A program made the position numbers and the translations under genes. Under the pieces are notes generated by a model. That model was not told the origin of the DNA and ran no database searches. It saw only the letters and a list, made by a program, of their open reading frames with translations. 33,422 nucleotides of DNA, taken from NCBI GenBank assembly GCA_003279875.1, contig QCGN01000013.1, forward strand, positions 1 through 33,422, given 5' to 3'. The DNA comes from Prochlorococcus sp. AG-388-D03 (GTDB lineage Bacteria; Cyanobacteriota; Cyanobacteriia; PCC-6307; Cyanobiaceae). This document shows, in pieces, positions 1 through 7,832 of the stretch; the stretch's first letter is position 1; every line of letters begins with the position of its first letter.

Positions 1-230
1 AAAATTACATAGTAAGCTCTTGCTCCAATGATTGAAGATGTTATTAAAAAAGGTAAAATATCGCTTATATATTGAGGATTAATATTTCTAGATTTTGCCA
101 GCTTCTTAGAAATAAAAAGCCCTATAAATACAGACAAGGAAATTAGCAGACCATACCATCTAATAGTGAGAAAACCTAAGTTTAAAAATGTGTCTCCCGG
201 GGATTGAATAAAAGCTTGATATATAAGCAT
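1..230 (-). CDS. lgt: Prolipoprotein diacylglyceryl transferase, N-terminal part (cut by window edge)
   Basis: Lgt moves a diacylglyceryl group from phosphatidylglycerol to the lipobox cysteine of prolipoproteins in the plasma membrane. About 76 residues are visible from an ATG at 228-230; the rest lies beyond base 1. The translation begins [13 protein letters not shown], followed by the RWYGLL stretch typical of the first Lgt membrane segment. It ends in GARAYYVI, which matches the conserved G-x-R-x-x-Y-V part of the family. The start lies only 11 bp after the petA stop on the same strand, so it is probably the last gene of a petC-petA-lgt unit. Identification rests on these N-terminal motifs only, since the catalytic centre is outside the window. 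Confidence 0.85.
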   Translation of the reverse strand, partial: MLIYQAFIQSPGDTFLNLGFLTIRWYGLLISLSVFIGLFISKKLAKSRNINPQYISDILPFLITSSIIGARAYYVI

Positions 231-241
231 TTAAAGGCTAA

Positions 242-1195
242 TTAAATACCCTCAGCAGCTTGCACCTTCTCAACCTGTTTCTTCTTAAGTACTAAGAGTA
301 TTTGAGTTAGGCCTACACCAATAAAAAATGCAATTAAACCTATTATTCTATAAGGGCTTTGTAGTACTACTTCAGCATCTAGTTGTCCAAAACCTCCTAC
401 ATTAGGGTCGTTGGTAAGAGGATCTCCTGCATTTATTTGGTCTTGTTCTTTCACAACTAGTTCAGGACCAACTGGAACTGTTTCACTAATTATTTCCCCA
501 TTTTCATTTTCTATATTAATCTGAAAACTGCCATCTTCAAGAGTTTCTATTGAATTAATTGTGCCTGCAGATGAAGAAGTGAATATTAAATTGTTACTTT
601 TCTCACCAGTCGGATAAACTTGTCCCCTGCCTCTGTTCCCTCCTATATGAAGTGAGTATTTACCATAGTGATATTCTTTATTTGTAGCTGGATTAGGTGA
701 AAGAACTGGAAAAACAATTTCTTTATTTGCGTCACCAGGTAATGGTCCAACAAGAATTATGTTATCTTTTTCTTCGCTGTAGTTAGTAAAGTATACGCCT
801 TCAGTTTCTTCTTTTATTTCATCAGTCCATCTTTCCTGTGGAGCTAATTTGAAGCCATCAGGAAGCATGACAACTGCCCCTACTTGTAGAGGAACTTCAG
901 AACCGTCAGCACCTATTTCCTTTATATCATCTTTATAAGGTATTTTGACCACAGCTTTGAAAACACTATCTGCTCCAACAGCTTGAGGTACCTCTGCGAT
1001 AGTTGGCATTTGTGCTAGGTGGCAATTTGCGCAAACTATTTTCCCCGTAGCTTCTCTGGGAGATTCATAGTTTTGCTGCGCCCAAAATGGATATGCAAAA
1101 GAAGAACTTGGAAAAATTACAATGCTTAAAATTAAAAGCAGAGTGCATAGAAAGAAAGTTGTTTTTTTCATTATTTGTTTTTTTAAATTAATCAT
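242..1195 (-). CDS. petA: Cytochrome f (apocytochrome f precursor)
   Basis: Cytochrome f is the c-type heme subunit of the cytochrome b6f complex. It passes electrons from the Rieske protein to plastocyanin or cytochrome c6 in the thylakoid lumen. A lysine-rich N-terminus and hydrophobic signal peptide end at Ala before mature [17 protein letters not shown], where the N-terminal Tyr is the known axial heme ligand. The CANCH heme-attachment motif follows. One C-terminal transmembrane helix is seen ([19 protein letters not shown]) with a short lysine-rich stromal tail. The frame is open upstream to 1273, but that part lies inside petC. I chose the ATG at 1195 (317 residues), 4 bp after the petC stop and preceded by a weak purine-rich TAAGAAA. 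An ATG at 1171 would give 309 residues. It is probably co-transcribed with petC. Confidence 0.96.
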   Translation of the reverse strand: MINLKKQIMKKTTFFLCTLLLILSIVIFPSSSFAYPFWAQQNYESPREATGKIVCANCHLAQMPTIAEVPQAVGADSVFKAVVKIPYKDDIKEIGADGSEVPLQVGAVVMLPDGFKLAPQERWTDEIKEETEGVYFTNYSEEKDNIILVGPLPGDANKEIVFPVLSPNPATNKEYHYGKYSLHIGGNRGRGQVYPTGEKSNNLIFTSSSAGTINSIETLEDGSFQINIENENGEIISETVPVGPELVVKEQDQINAGDPLTNDPNVGGFGQLDAEVVLQSPYRIIGLIAFFIGVGLTQILLVLKKKQVEKVQAAEGI

Positions 1196-1199
1196 TTTC

Positions 1200-1736
1200 T
1201 TAAGCCCACCAGGGATTTTCATTAGTTCTAAAATCTGTTTCTGACCACTGTTTAACAAGTACAGCATCATCATCTACATCAACATGAGCCAAGGCCAAAG
1301 ATAAAGGTGCAGGACCTCTCACTACTTTCCCATTTGTATCATATTGACTTCCGTGACAAGGACATATGAATTTATTGGCACCGCTATCCCAAGGAACAAC
1401 GCAACCTAAGTGGGTACAAATAGCATTTAGTCCAAATTTTCCTATCTCTCCTTCACTATTAACAATTAAGTAAGTTGGATCTCCTTTAAGACCTTGCACT
1501 AAACTTCTATCTCCTGCTTGATGACTCGCTAACCAACCAGTCTTTGTTACTGGATTACCTAATTCATCTTTAGCAGAAGTTCCACCACCACCACCACCAG
1601 CTCTTAGTGGCATGAAATAATTTGCTACAGGATATAGAGCTCCTAACGCGACACCAGTTGCTGTTCCAAATGTAAGAAGATTCATAAATTGCCTTCGACC
1701 CATGGAGGGGACGTCATTGGAACTTAATTGAGTCAT
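1200..1736 (-). CDS. petC: Rieske iron-sulfur protein of the cytochrome b6f complex
   Basis: This is the high-potential [2Fe-2S] subunit that oxidises plastoquinol and reduces cytochrome f. The protein has 178 residues. It has an N-terminal twin arginine (GRRQF, residues 13-17), an uncleaved signal-anchor helix at about 18-43, and a flexible glycine hinge with six consecutive Gly from residue 47. The two cluster-binding boxes are CTHLGC (107-112) and CPCHGS (125-130), so both Cys/His ligand pairs and the disulfide cysteines are present. Rieske proteins of this class are known Tat substrates, and tatC lies nearby. petC is the first gene of the petC-petA-lgt run and is divergent from the DUF3067 gene across a 123-bp spacer that must hold both promoters. 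Confidence 0.97.
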   Translation of the reverse strand: MTQLSSNDVPSMGRRQFMNLLTFGTATGVALGALYPVANYFMPLRAGGGGGGTSAKDELGNPVTKTGWLASHQAGDRSLVQGLKGDPTYLIVNSEGEIGKFGLNAICTHLGCVVPWDSGANKFICPCHGSQYDTNGKVVRGPAPLSLALAHVDVDDDAVLVKQWSETDFRTNENPWWA

Positions 1737-1859
1737 TCGATACTTAAGACTGTTATTTATTAGTTATTATGAATCAAATTGCACTATTTCTGTTGCAAAT
1801 AGATAGGACTTTTAATAATTTAAAGTATAAGTTTTGACGAGATTGTTTGCTATTTAATT

Positions 1860-2177
1860 ATGAAACCTTTGTTAGTAGATGAGATTATTCATTACTTAAT
1901 TCATCGATGGGGTAAAAAATATGATTTCAGACTTTTTAAAAGAGGTAAATATTTATATTTTCAAATGATGTGGGGCTTTTTAGGACAAGAATCTTTCCCA
2001 CTAAATGAAATCGAATATAAAAAATCAATTGCAGATAAGATTGAAATATTAAATAGATGTGGCTATTCAGAAGAGGTAAGAGAATGGCTTAAAAAAGTAA
2101 ATTCGAGACCAAGATTAGGAAGAGCTGTAAGCCTTCAACTCAGCATTAATGAGAGGATGAAAGAGTTTTTGATTTAA
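1860..2177 (+). CDS. DUF3067 family protein, conserved in oxygenic phototrophs
   Basis: A small soluble protein of 105 residues with no signal peptide or membrane helix. It matches my recollection of the DUF3067 family, found in cyanobacteria and plastid-bearing eukaryotes: an N-terminal VDEIIHYLIHRWGKKYDFR segment, a central FQMMWGFLGQESFPL core and a C-terminal RPRLGRAVSL stretch. The family's biochemical function is not known to me. The gene is head-to-head with petC across 123 bp, and its last 32 bp overlap the 3' end of tatC on the opposite strand. This position suggests a link with cytochrome b6f or its assembly, but that is inference from neighbourhood alone. Confidence 0.85.
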   Translation: MKPLLVDEIIHYLIHRWGKKYDFRLFKRGKYLYFQMMWGFLGQESFPLNEIEYKKSIADKIEILNRCGYSEEVREWLKKVNSRPRLGRAVSLQLSINERMKEFLI

Positions 2178-2904
2178 GGTTTTCAGATATGTAAGTTAGA
2201 CCAGCTCCAATAAAAAATAAAAAAGTTATCGAAATTGAAAGCAATGACATTGTTAAGGGATCAGTTGAAGGTGTAATTACCGCAGATAAGATTGCAGAAG
2301 AAATTACTACTATTTTCCAATTAGAGATCATTTTTGCTGTAGTAATTATTCCAAGTGAACCAAGAATAAATTGCAAAACAGGTAATTGAAAGGCTATTGC
2401 AGTACTTGACATTAACAATAAAACGAAATCAAAATATCTCTCAATGGACCATGTTGGCTCAACTATATCAGCTCCAAAATTTATAAAAAAATTAATTGCA
2501 GCGGGAACTAATATCCACCATGAAAAAAGCAAGCCAAGAAAGAATAGTAAACCGGACCCAAAAACAGCAGGTAAAATTAGGTTTTTTTCTTTTTTAGTTA
2601 ATCCTGGTGAAATAAATAATATTATTTGATAAAAAATATATGGAATGGAAACGATTATCCCGCTATAACCTGCTACTTTAATAGCAACAAATAAAAATTC
2701 TCCAGGTGCAAGTTGTAACAAATGAATATCGCTGGCAGGAATCTCTAAGAAAGAAATTAAAGGCTTAATTATTAAGAAACTAAAGAAAATGGAAATTAAT
2801 ATTGCATAAATTGAATTCAGTACTCTTTGTCTAAGCTCTTCTAAATGATCAGTAAAACTCATCGAATCGTGTATATTATTTTTACTCTCATCGATACTCT
2901 TCAT
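2146..2904 (-). CDS. tatC: Sec-independent (twin-arginine) translocase subunit TatC
   Basis: TatC is the receptor for twin-arginine signal peptides and the core of the Tat translocon in plasma and thylakoid membranes. The 252 residues show six hydrophobic segments. The family hallmark HLEELRQRV lies just before the first helix at about residues 20-28, including the Glu that contacts the signal peptide. A second hallmark is the F-x-x-P-G-L-type segment (FISPGLTKKEKN) after helix 2. No tatA or tatB is visible in the window. The gene overlaps the DUF3067 gene tail-to-tail by 32 bp. A direct local client is the Rieske protein PetC. The start at 2904 is the first in-frame ATG; a second at Met15 (MSFTDHLEELR) is possible. 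Confidence 0.95.
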   Translation of the reverse strand: MKSIDESKNNIHDSMSFTDHLEELRQRVLNSIYAILISIFFSFLIIKPLISFLEIPASDIHLLQLAPGEFLFVAIKVAGYSGIIVSIPYIFYQIILFISPGLTKKEKNLILPAVFGSGLLFFLGLLFSWWILVPAAINFFINFGADIVEPTWSIERYFDFVLLLMSSTAIAFQLPVLQFILGSLGIITTAKMISNWKIVVISSAILSAVITPSTDPLTMSLLSISITFLFFIGAGLTYISENLKSKTLSSSH

Positions 2905-2989
2905 TATTGAGCTTGTTTTATAGTTTGCAATAGATAAAAATTAAAATAATTTCTGAAAATCGTAATTTTTGATTCTTTTTATCTAAGAA

Positions 2990-3250
2990 TTATTTACTTA
3001 ATTTTGGATTAGTCGGATCAGGTAATAAAAATGGAGGAGCATCATTTAAAGAAGATTCTCCATAGGTTTCATATTCTCTATAACCGCCCATTTTTCCATT
3101 CGTTTTCATCAAAGCACTTACGAAAGCAAGTAATAAAAAAACGGTTGGGGCTCCAATTATTAATGCTGCTCCAAATAGGTACCCAACAATAAATTCTGGA
3201 AAACTATGGTTACCTAAAAATTCGTGAGTGCCAAGCAAAAAATCTAACAT
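2990..3250 (-). CDS. Small single-span membrane protein, unknown function
   Basis: An 86-residue protein that I cannot assign to a named family. Its N-terminal third is amphipathic (MLDFLLGTHEFLGNHSFPE). One hydrophobic span follows at about residues 20-47 (FIVGYLFGAALIIGAPTVFLLLAFV). A polar, Gly/Pro-rich C-terminus contains GKMGGYREYETYGES and ends in PPFLLPDPTNPKLSK. The proline-rich tail and size resemble small thylakoid proteins, but no cofactor motif is visible. It lies between rqcH (33 bp upstream) and tatC (85 bp downstream) on the same strand. Its regular codon use and clean start support a real gene; the product is hypothetical. Confidence 0.75.
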   Translation of the reverse strand: MLDFLLGTHEFLGNHSFPEFIVGYLFGAALIIGAPTVFLLLAFVSALMKTNGKMGGYREYETYGESSLNDAPPFLLPDPTNPKLSK

Positions 3251-3282
3251 TTAAAAAATTGTTTTTTTTATTATAAACTAAT

Positions 3283-4977
3283 TTACTCTTTTAAGTTTTT
3301 TTTAATGTAATCTTTTCCTCTTGTAGGATTACCCCAAAGAATTTCCACTTTAGTAAATGAAACGCAACCTGGCCCTCCTTTTGCAATTTTTTGTAGGTCT
3401 TTTATCTTTACAAGACTAATAGGGACTTTAATATTCATTTTTGCTTTACTAAATAAAGCTGCTAAATCTGCTGATATTTGAATATCCTCATCTGACGGTT
3501 TTTGAGATGAGGACTTTAAAACAACATGGCTGCCAGGTGATTCTTGGGCATGAAACCAAAGATCCCCTTTCTTCGAGAACTTAAAACTTATCAAATCATT
3601 TTGCCTCATATTTCTTCCTATTTGTACAGTTAAGCCCGTTGGGGTATTTATTTCTATTGGATATGACTCTGATCTAGAAGAGTTTCTTTTTTGTTCTCTT
3701 ATTTTTTTGAGTTTAACATTAAATTCCAGACAAATTTCAGCTTTAATTTCTTCAAGTAAATTGATTTTATCTTTTAAATTTTCATTTTTTAAAGAATTTA
3801 AATTATCCAATAAAGTACTAAATTCTTCTAATCTATCAAGTTTGTTTTTATAAATATCAAGTCTTTCTTTAATTAAATTTTGTGCCCTTTTTAGCTTTTT
3901 TGACTTTTTATAAAGCTTTTGACCTTTGATAATATCTTGTTTTTGTATCTCATGAGTCATAAATATTTTGTCGGCCTTAATTTTATATTCTTGATAATTT
4001 TCCGAATTTATTAAGAGATCAGATTGAAAATTATAATTCTTTTTCTCAAGATTTATTTGTTTAAAAATAATCCCATCAATTTTTTTTATTAATGAGTCAA
4101 TTTTTCTTTGTTTTAAATGAAAATCATAATAATTTTCTAGGCCGTTAAATTGATCAAAATTATTTTTATTATTTATTTCATTCTTTAAAAACCAAACTGA
4201 ATAAAAATAATTTTCAAAAATTGAGAAATTAAAGTTGTTGTTGTTAAACCTATAAATCCATATTTTCCAACTTTCGTATATCTTTTTTAAGTTGGTCTCA
4301 CTTATAAAATCAATGTTTTTATTCATTATTCCTGTACTGCTCAGATTACTAAAAGCTTCAAGTTGCCTAGTTAAAATAGGGCTTACTCCTTGATAAGTAT
4401 TTATTAGGCAGTATTTAAGTGATTCTGGAACTGATGAAATAGACTCTTTCCATGTTTCAAAAGATTCCTTTGGATTGGGTTCCTTTTTCATGTTCTTAGG
4501 TGGTTCTGAATAGATAGAACCTGTTGAAACTTCACGAAAGCTTGATTGATTAGAGTTTATTTGTTTGCCAACTGCAATTATCTTTTGATTATTATCTAAG
4601 TAAAAAATATTACTATGTTTTCCCATTAATTCAAAAATTAAGTATTTATTTATTTCATATCCAGGCTTTTTCGCAAATCCAAATTTAATAACCCTATCAA
4701 ATTTATCTTGTTCTATATTAATTAACGCCATATATTTTAATCCATATCTTAATTGCTTGGAAAGGGTACTTTCGGCTCCGATTTTTTCAGGTCTATTTAT
4801 TTTTAATATTCTGGGAGAATCACTATTCCAAGATACTTCTATCCAAGTTTGGCTATTTATTCCTCTTAAACAGAATTGAATTATATTAGATTCGGGTTGT
4901 TGAGCTGTTTCAAACCTTGATGGTAAAACTTCTTCTGATAAATCATGCAATACAGATTTAATAGATGTAATATCCAT
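3283..4977 (-). CDS. rqcH: RqcH/Rqc2/NEMF-family ribosome quality control protein (NFACT domains)
   Basis: The family binds obstructed 50S subunits carrying peptidyl-tRNA and directs C-terminal alanine tailing of stalled chains for degradation; older annotations call it fibronectin-binding (FbpA). Counting from Met at 4977 the protein has 564 residues. The N-terminal NFACT-N domain holds the FDRVIKF motif with Asp94-Arg95, equivalent to the DR pair needed for tailing in Bacillus RqcH. Two coiled-coil arms rich in Lys/Glu/Leu run through about residues 300-430. A C-terminal NFACT-R domain contains KKGDLWFHAQESPGSHVVL and GGPGCVSF. An ATG at 5001 would add eight residues; I prefer 4977 because the family usually begins near this point. 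It is divergent from gmk. Confidence 0.88.
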   Translation of the reverse strand: MDITSIKSVLHDLSEEVLPSRFETAQQPESNIIQFCLRGINSQTWIEVSWNSDSPRILKINRPEKIGAESTLSKQLRYGLKYMALINIEQDKFDRVIKFGFAKKPGYEINKYLIFELMGKHSNIFYLDNNQKIIAVGKQINSNQSSFREVSTGSIYSEPPKNMKKEPNPKESFETWKESISSVPESLKYCLINTYQGVSPILTRQLEAFSNLSSTGIMNKNIDFISETNLKKIYESWKIWIYRFNNNNFNFSIFENYFYSVWFLKNEINNKNNFDQFNGLENYYDFHLKQRKIDSLIKKIDGIIFKQINLEKKNYNFQSDLLINSENYQEYKIKADKIFMTHEIQKQDIIKGQKLYKKSKKLKRAQNLIKERLDIYKNKLDRLEEFSTLLDNLNSLKNENLKDKINLLEEIKAEICLEFNVKLKKIREQKRNSSRSESYPIEINTPTGLTVQIGRNMRQNDLISFKFSKKGDLWFHAQESPGSHVVLKSSSQKPSDEDIQISADLAALFSKAKMNIKVPISLVKIKDLQKIAKGGPGCVSFTKVEILWGNPTRGKDYIKKNLKE

Positions 4978-5051
4978 TATCTGTGGGACACCCTTTTGCA
5001 TTATTTTTAGTAATAATTTACCGTTTTTTATTTTACTGTAAAAATTTTAAT

Positions 5052-5606
5052 ATGAAAAATTTAAAAAAACTAATAATTATCACAGGCCCTAGTGGAGTTG
5101 GTAAAGGTACAGTTGTTAAAGAAATTTTAGATAAGGATAAAGATCTTTGGCTTTCTATCTCTGCTACAACAAGAGAACCTAGACTAGGTGAGAAAGATGG
5201 AGAGAATTATTACTTTATAAGTAATGAAAGATTCAAAGATATGATCGAAAAAAAAGAGTTTCTTGAATGGGCCCAATTCGCAGGAAACTATTATGGAACT
5301 CCATTATCTACGGTAAATGAAAAGATTGAAAAGGGATTTATTGTTTTACTTGAAATTGAAGTTGAAGGCGCAAAACAAATTAAAGAAAAGTTCCCAGAAG
5401 CTTTATCAATATTTCTTCTTCCTCCTAATAAAAAGGAATTAGAAAAAAGAATAAGAAATAGAGGTACTGAAAAAGAGGAGGCAATAAATAGAAGACTTAG
5501 CAGAGCCAACTATGAAATTGCATCCTCAGATAAATTTGATTTTGTTTTGACAAATCATGATGTTGATGAGACAGTTAAGGGAGTTTTCAAGATAATTAAG
5601 TCTTAA
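5052..5606 (+). CDS. gmk: Guanylate kinase
   Basis: Catalyses ATP + GMP to ADP + GDP in purine nucleotide metabolism. The 184-residue cytosolic protein starts with a P-loop GPSGVGKG (12-19). It continues with the GMP-binding signature STTRxPRxGE, seen here as ATTREPRLGEKDGENYYF, then the lid-region Arg motif RIRNRGTEKEEAINRR and a C-terminal VLTNHDVDETV segment. The frame is open back to 4983, but the upstream 23 codons lie in the divergent spacer and encode a hydrophobic stretch unlike the family, so the ATG at 5052 is preferred. The gene ends 16 bp before the psaJ stop, tail-to-tail, with no visible terminator hairpin between them. Confidence 0.97.
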   Translation: MKNLKKLIIITGPSGVGKGTVVKEILDKDKDLWLSISATTREPRLGEKDGENYYFISNERFKDMIEKKEFLEWAQFAGNYYGTPLSTVNEKIEKGFIVLLEIEVEGAKQIKEKFPEALSIFLLPPNKKELEKRIRNRGTEKEEAINRRLSRANYEIASSDKFDFVLTNHDVDETVKGVFKIIKS

Positions 5607-5622
5607 AAATTCTATTAAAATC

Positions 5623-5757
5623 TCAGCTCATTGGATGAAATAATAAATCAGGAAAGAATCTATTAAATTCAATAATTATTCCAGCAGTAAGACTTAGCCA
5701 AACTGCCGCAACTACAGGAGCTGATCTGATGAATTTTGTGTTTAAGATTTTGAACAT
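5623..5757 (-). CDS. psaJ: Photosystem I subunit IX (PsaJ)
   Basis: A 44-residue gene. It encodes [20 protein letters not shown], then a hydrophobic [20 protein letters not shown], ending HPMS and a TGA stop at 5623-5625. This is the typical PsaJ layout: one transmembrane helix, the RSAPV motif near the N-terminus and the [12 protein letters not shown]-terminus. PsaJ sits next to PsaF in the photosystem I complex, helps hold it, and binds chlorophyll and carotenoid. It starts 32 bp after the psaF stop on the same strand, the normal psaF-psaJ order, and is probably co-transcribed. It is tail-to-tail with gmk. Confidence 0.96.
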   Translation of the reverse strand: MFKILNTKFIRSAPVVAAVWLSLTAGIIIEFNRFFPDLLFHPMS

Positions 5758-5789
5758 TTGATTTTTTGTAATTTGAGTTGAAAGATGTC

Positions 5790-6344
5790 TTATCTAGGGC
5801 CATTAAGCGTAATATTATTATCTTTTTCTCTTAAGTCTCCATTTCTACCTTGTTTGTTAGCTAATAAAGGCCATTGAGCTCCTTTAATAAGGCATTTTCT
5901 TGCCAAGTCTAAATCAATAATAATTTCAAGGTCTGCGGGGTTTTTTGTCTTTTTGGATTCAATCAAATACTCTCTTCCAGACCATCCTATAATTCCCGCA
6001 ATATAGATAAACATTACTCCAGGGATAAGTAAGTCTCCTTCATGTCCTCTATTTAATAGTGCTCCCCACGGTTCGAGAGGTGGTCCTATTATCAAGTGAG
6101 GTAATCCATCGTCACCACAAGCTGCTTTGCCATATCTTTCAAATCTTGCGATATCTTTTTGGCTTGCAGCAGAGCTGGCTCTTTCAATAAATTTAGGATT
6201 TTCTGAACATGTAGTGAGAGCTGATGCTGTAAATTCAGTACTTGCTCTATCTGCATTTAATGCCGGACCATTAGCAGCTAAAGCAATTGGGGTTATTCCA
6301 AGAAAGAGAAAAACCGAAGTTATGATTGAAAAAAAGAATTTCAT
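5790..6344 (-). CDS. psaF: Photosystem I subunit III (PsaF), plastocyanin/cytochrome c6 docking protein
   Basis: PsaF is the lumen-facing photosystem I subunit. The 184-residue precursor begins [23 protein letters not shown], a lumen-targeting signal peptide probably cleaved before ANGPALN. The mature part has the two conserved cysteines (TTCSENPKF and [13 protein letters not shown]), the [18 protein letters not shown] loop, one transmembrane helix ([19 protein letters not shown]) and a C-terminal [12 protein letters not shown] segment. No lysine-rich docking extension of the algal/plant kind is seen, as usual for cyanobacteria. A TTG at 6353 would add three residues and has a better-spaced AAGGA upstream, so the true start could be either. 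psaJ follows downstream. Confidence 0.96.
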   Translation of the reverse strand: MKFFFSIITSVFLFLGITPIALAANGPALNADRASTEFTASALTTCSENPKFIERASSAASQKDIARFERYGKAACGDDGLPHLIIGPPLEPWGALLNRGHEGDLLIPGVMFIYIAGIIGWSGREYLIESKKTKNPADLEIIIDLDLARKCLIKGAQWPLLANKQGRNGDLREKDNNITLNGPR

Positions 6345-6419
6345 AAGTTGCAATCTTTAATTCCTTTTGATGTTTTAATTAAGAAATTACTTCTAAAATA
6401 GAACAGTATCTAATCAAAT

Positions 6420-7490
6420 ATGCTCAAAGTTTTAGCTATTGAAACAAGTTGTGATGAGACGTCTGTCTCCATTGTTTCTAATAGTAATGATATTTATAAA
6501 ATACATTCAAATATTGTTGCATCACAAATTGAAGATCATTCTAAGTGGGGTGGTGTAGTTCCTGAACTCGCGGCAAGGAAGCATTTAGAATTAATTCCTT
6601 TTGTCCTTGAACAAGCTCTAGAAGAATCAAAAATAAGTATTAAAGATATTGATGCTATTGCATCAACAGTTACTCCTGGATTAGTAGGCTGTTTAAGAGT
6701 CGGCTCTGTTACTGCAAGATCACTTTGTACTTTATACTCAAAACCTTTCTTGGGTATACATCACTTAGAAGGACATCTTTCGTCAATACTATTTTCTGAA
6801 AACTATCCCAAACCTCCTTTCTTAACTTTACTTGTAAGTGGTGGACATACTGAATTGATTAAAGTTGGGGAGAGGAGAGAAATGCAAAGACTTGGAAGAA
6901 GTTATGATGATGCCGCTGGAGAAGCTTTCGATAAGGTAGGAAGATTATTGGGGTTGAGTTACCCTGGGGGTCCTGCAATTGCAAAAATCGCCCAAAAAGG
7001 CGATCCCTCGAAATTTAATTTACCTAAATGTAAGGTTTCTGATAAGGAAGGGGGCTTTCTTAAATATGATTTCTCTTTTAGTGGTTTAAAAACAGCGGTA
7101 CTAAGATTAGTCGAAAAAATTAATCTAAATGAAGATGAGATGCCAATCTCAGACATTGCAGCAAGTTTTGAGAGAGTTGTTGCAGAGGTCTTGGTAGAGA
7201 GGACAATAAAATGCGCAATTGATTATGGCTTAGATAATATCGTGGTTGTTGGGGGAGTGGCTGCTAACGATACGTTAAGAAAAATGATGATTGGAGAAGC
7301 ATGTAAAAAATCTATTAAGGTTCATTTAGCCCCTATAAATCTTTGTACTGATAATGCTGCAATGATTGGAGCCGCTGCATTATTTAGACTCAAATTAAGT
7401 GCACATGAAAGCTCTCTTAAATTAGGGATTTCAGGAAGACTTCCTATTGACCGAGCTAACACTCTTTATGAAAAAATACCTCCTTTCTAA
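6420..7490 (+). CDS. tsaD: tRNA N6-adenosine threonylcarbamoyltransferase TsaD (formerly Gcp)
   Basis: TsaD with TsaB and TsaE transfers threonylcarbamoyl from TC-AMP to A37 of ANN-decoding tRNAs. The 356-residue protein begins MLKVLAIETSCDETS, the ASKHA-fold phosphate-1 motif. It carries the metal-binding HLEGH (His115, His119), SGGHTEL, DDAAGEAFDKVGRLLGL, FSFSGLKTAVLRLV, VVGGVAANDTLR and a late CTDNAAMIG Asp ligand. Length and all family motifs are intact. It begins divergently from psaF, about 75 bp from it. Its stop is only 5 bp before the following hli start, so the two are very probably on one mRNA. Confidence 0.97.
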   Translation: MLKVLAIETSCDETSVSIVSNSNDIYKIHSNIVASQIEDHSKWGGVVPELAARKHLELIPFVLEQALEESKISIKDIDAIASTVTPGLVGCLRVGSVTARSLCTLYSKPFLGIHHLEGHLSSILFSENYPKPPFLTLLVSGGHTELIKVGERREMQRLGRSYDDAAGEAFDKVGRLLGLSYPGGPAIAKIAQKGDPSKFNLPKCKVSDKEGGFLKYDFSFSGLKTAVLRLVEKINLNEDEMPISDIAASFERVVAEVLVERTIKCAIDYGLDNIVVVGGVAANDTLRKMMIGEACKKSIKVHLAPINLCTDNAAMIGAAALFRLKLSAHESSLKLGISGRLPIDRANTLYEKIPPF

Positions 7491-7495
7491 TAACA

Positions 7496-7678
7496 ATGAA
7501 AAAACAATCCAAAATTGAGCTAAACAAAACAAAAAAATTTGTTGATAAAAAAGAGCTGAATTTATGGAAAAGAGGTTTTACGCCTCAAGCAGAAATTTGG
7601 AACGGAAGAATGGCAACCGTAGGTGTAGGAATAATATTAATTATTATTGCTTTGATTAGTAAATTTTCCTCTATATAA
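7496..7678 (+). CDS. hli: High-light-inducible protein (HLIP / Scp family, single-helix chlorophyll-binding)
   Basis: HLIPs are one-helix relatives of light-harvesting proteins that bind chlorophyll and carotenoid, dissipate energy and help photosystem assembly under stress. The 60-residue product has a basic N-terminus (about 25 residues). The chlorophyll-binding signature AEIWNGRMATVGV follows, with Glu33, Asn36 and Arg38 the expected pigment-helix residues. One transmembrane helix ends the protein (IILIIIALISKF). It starts 5 bp after tsaD, which is unusual because many picocyanobacterial hli genes stand alone or in hli clusters. Which hli paralogue this is cannot be told from the sequence alone. 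Confidence 0.92.
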   Translation: MKKQSKIELNKTKKFVDKKELNLWKRGFTPQAEIWNGRMATVGVGIILIIIALISKFSSI

Positions 7679-7832
7679 AATTCTCAAATAAAATCTTGTT
7701 CTTAATTTTTAAAAGGTTCAAATTAATAAGCCTTAAAGTGGATTTAATTAATAAATATCGTATATAGTGGACTTAAAATGAGAATATTGATTTAATCGAA
7801 TTAATTAATATTTTTTATTTAAAGAAACTTAT

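Noticed and set aside
1196..1273. Upstream extension of the cytochrome f frame with three leading Met codons
   Set aside because: It lies inside petC coding sequence and precedes a normal signal peptide. A start at 1195 or 1171 fits the family.
2444..2629. 61-codon forward open frame inside tatC
   Set aside because: Antisense to a clear TatC; contains no recognisable motif and no start signals of its own.
6127..6360. 77-codon forward open frame inside psaF
   Set aside because: Antisense shadow of PsaF; the reverse frame has all family motifs.
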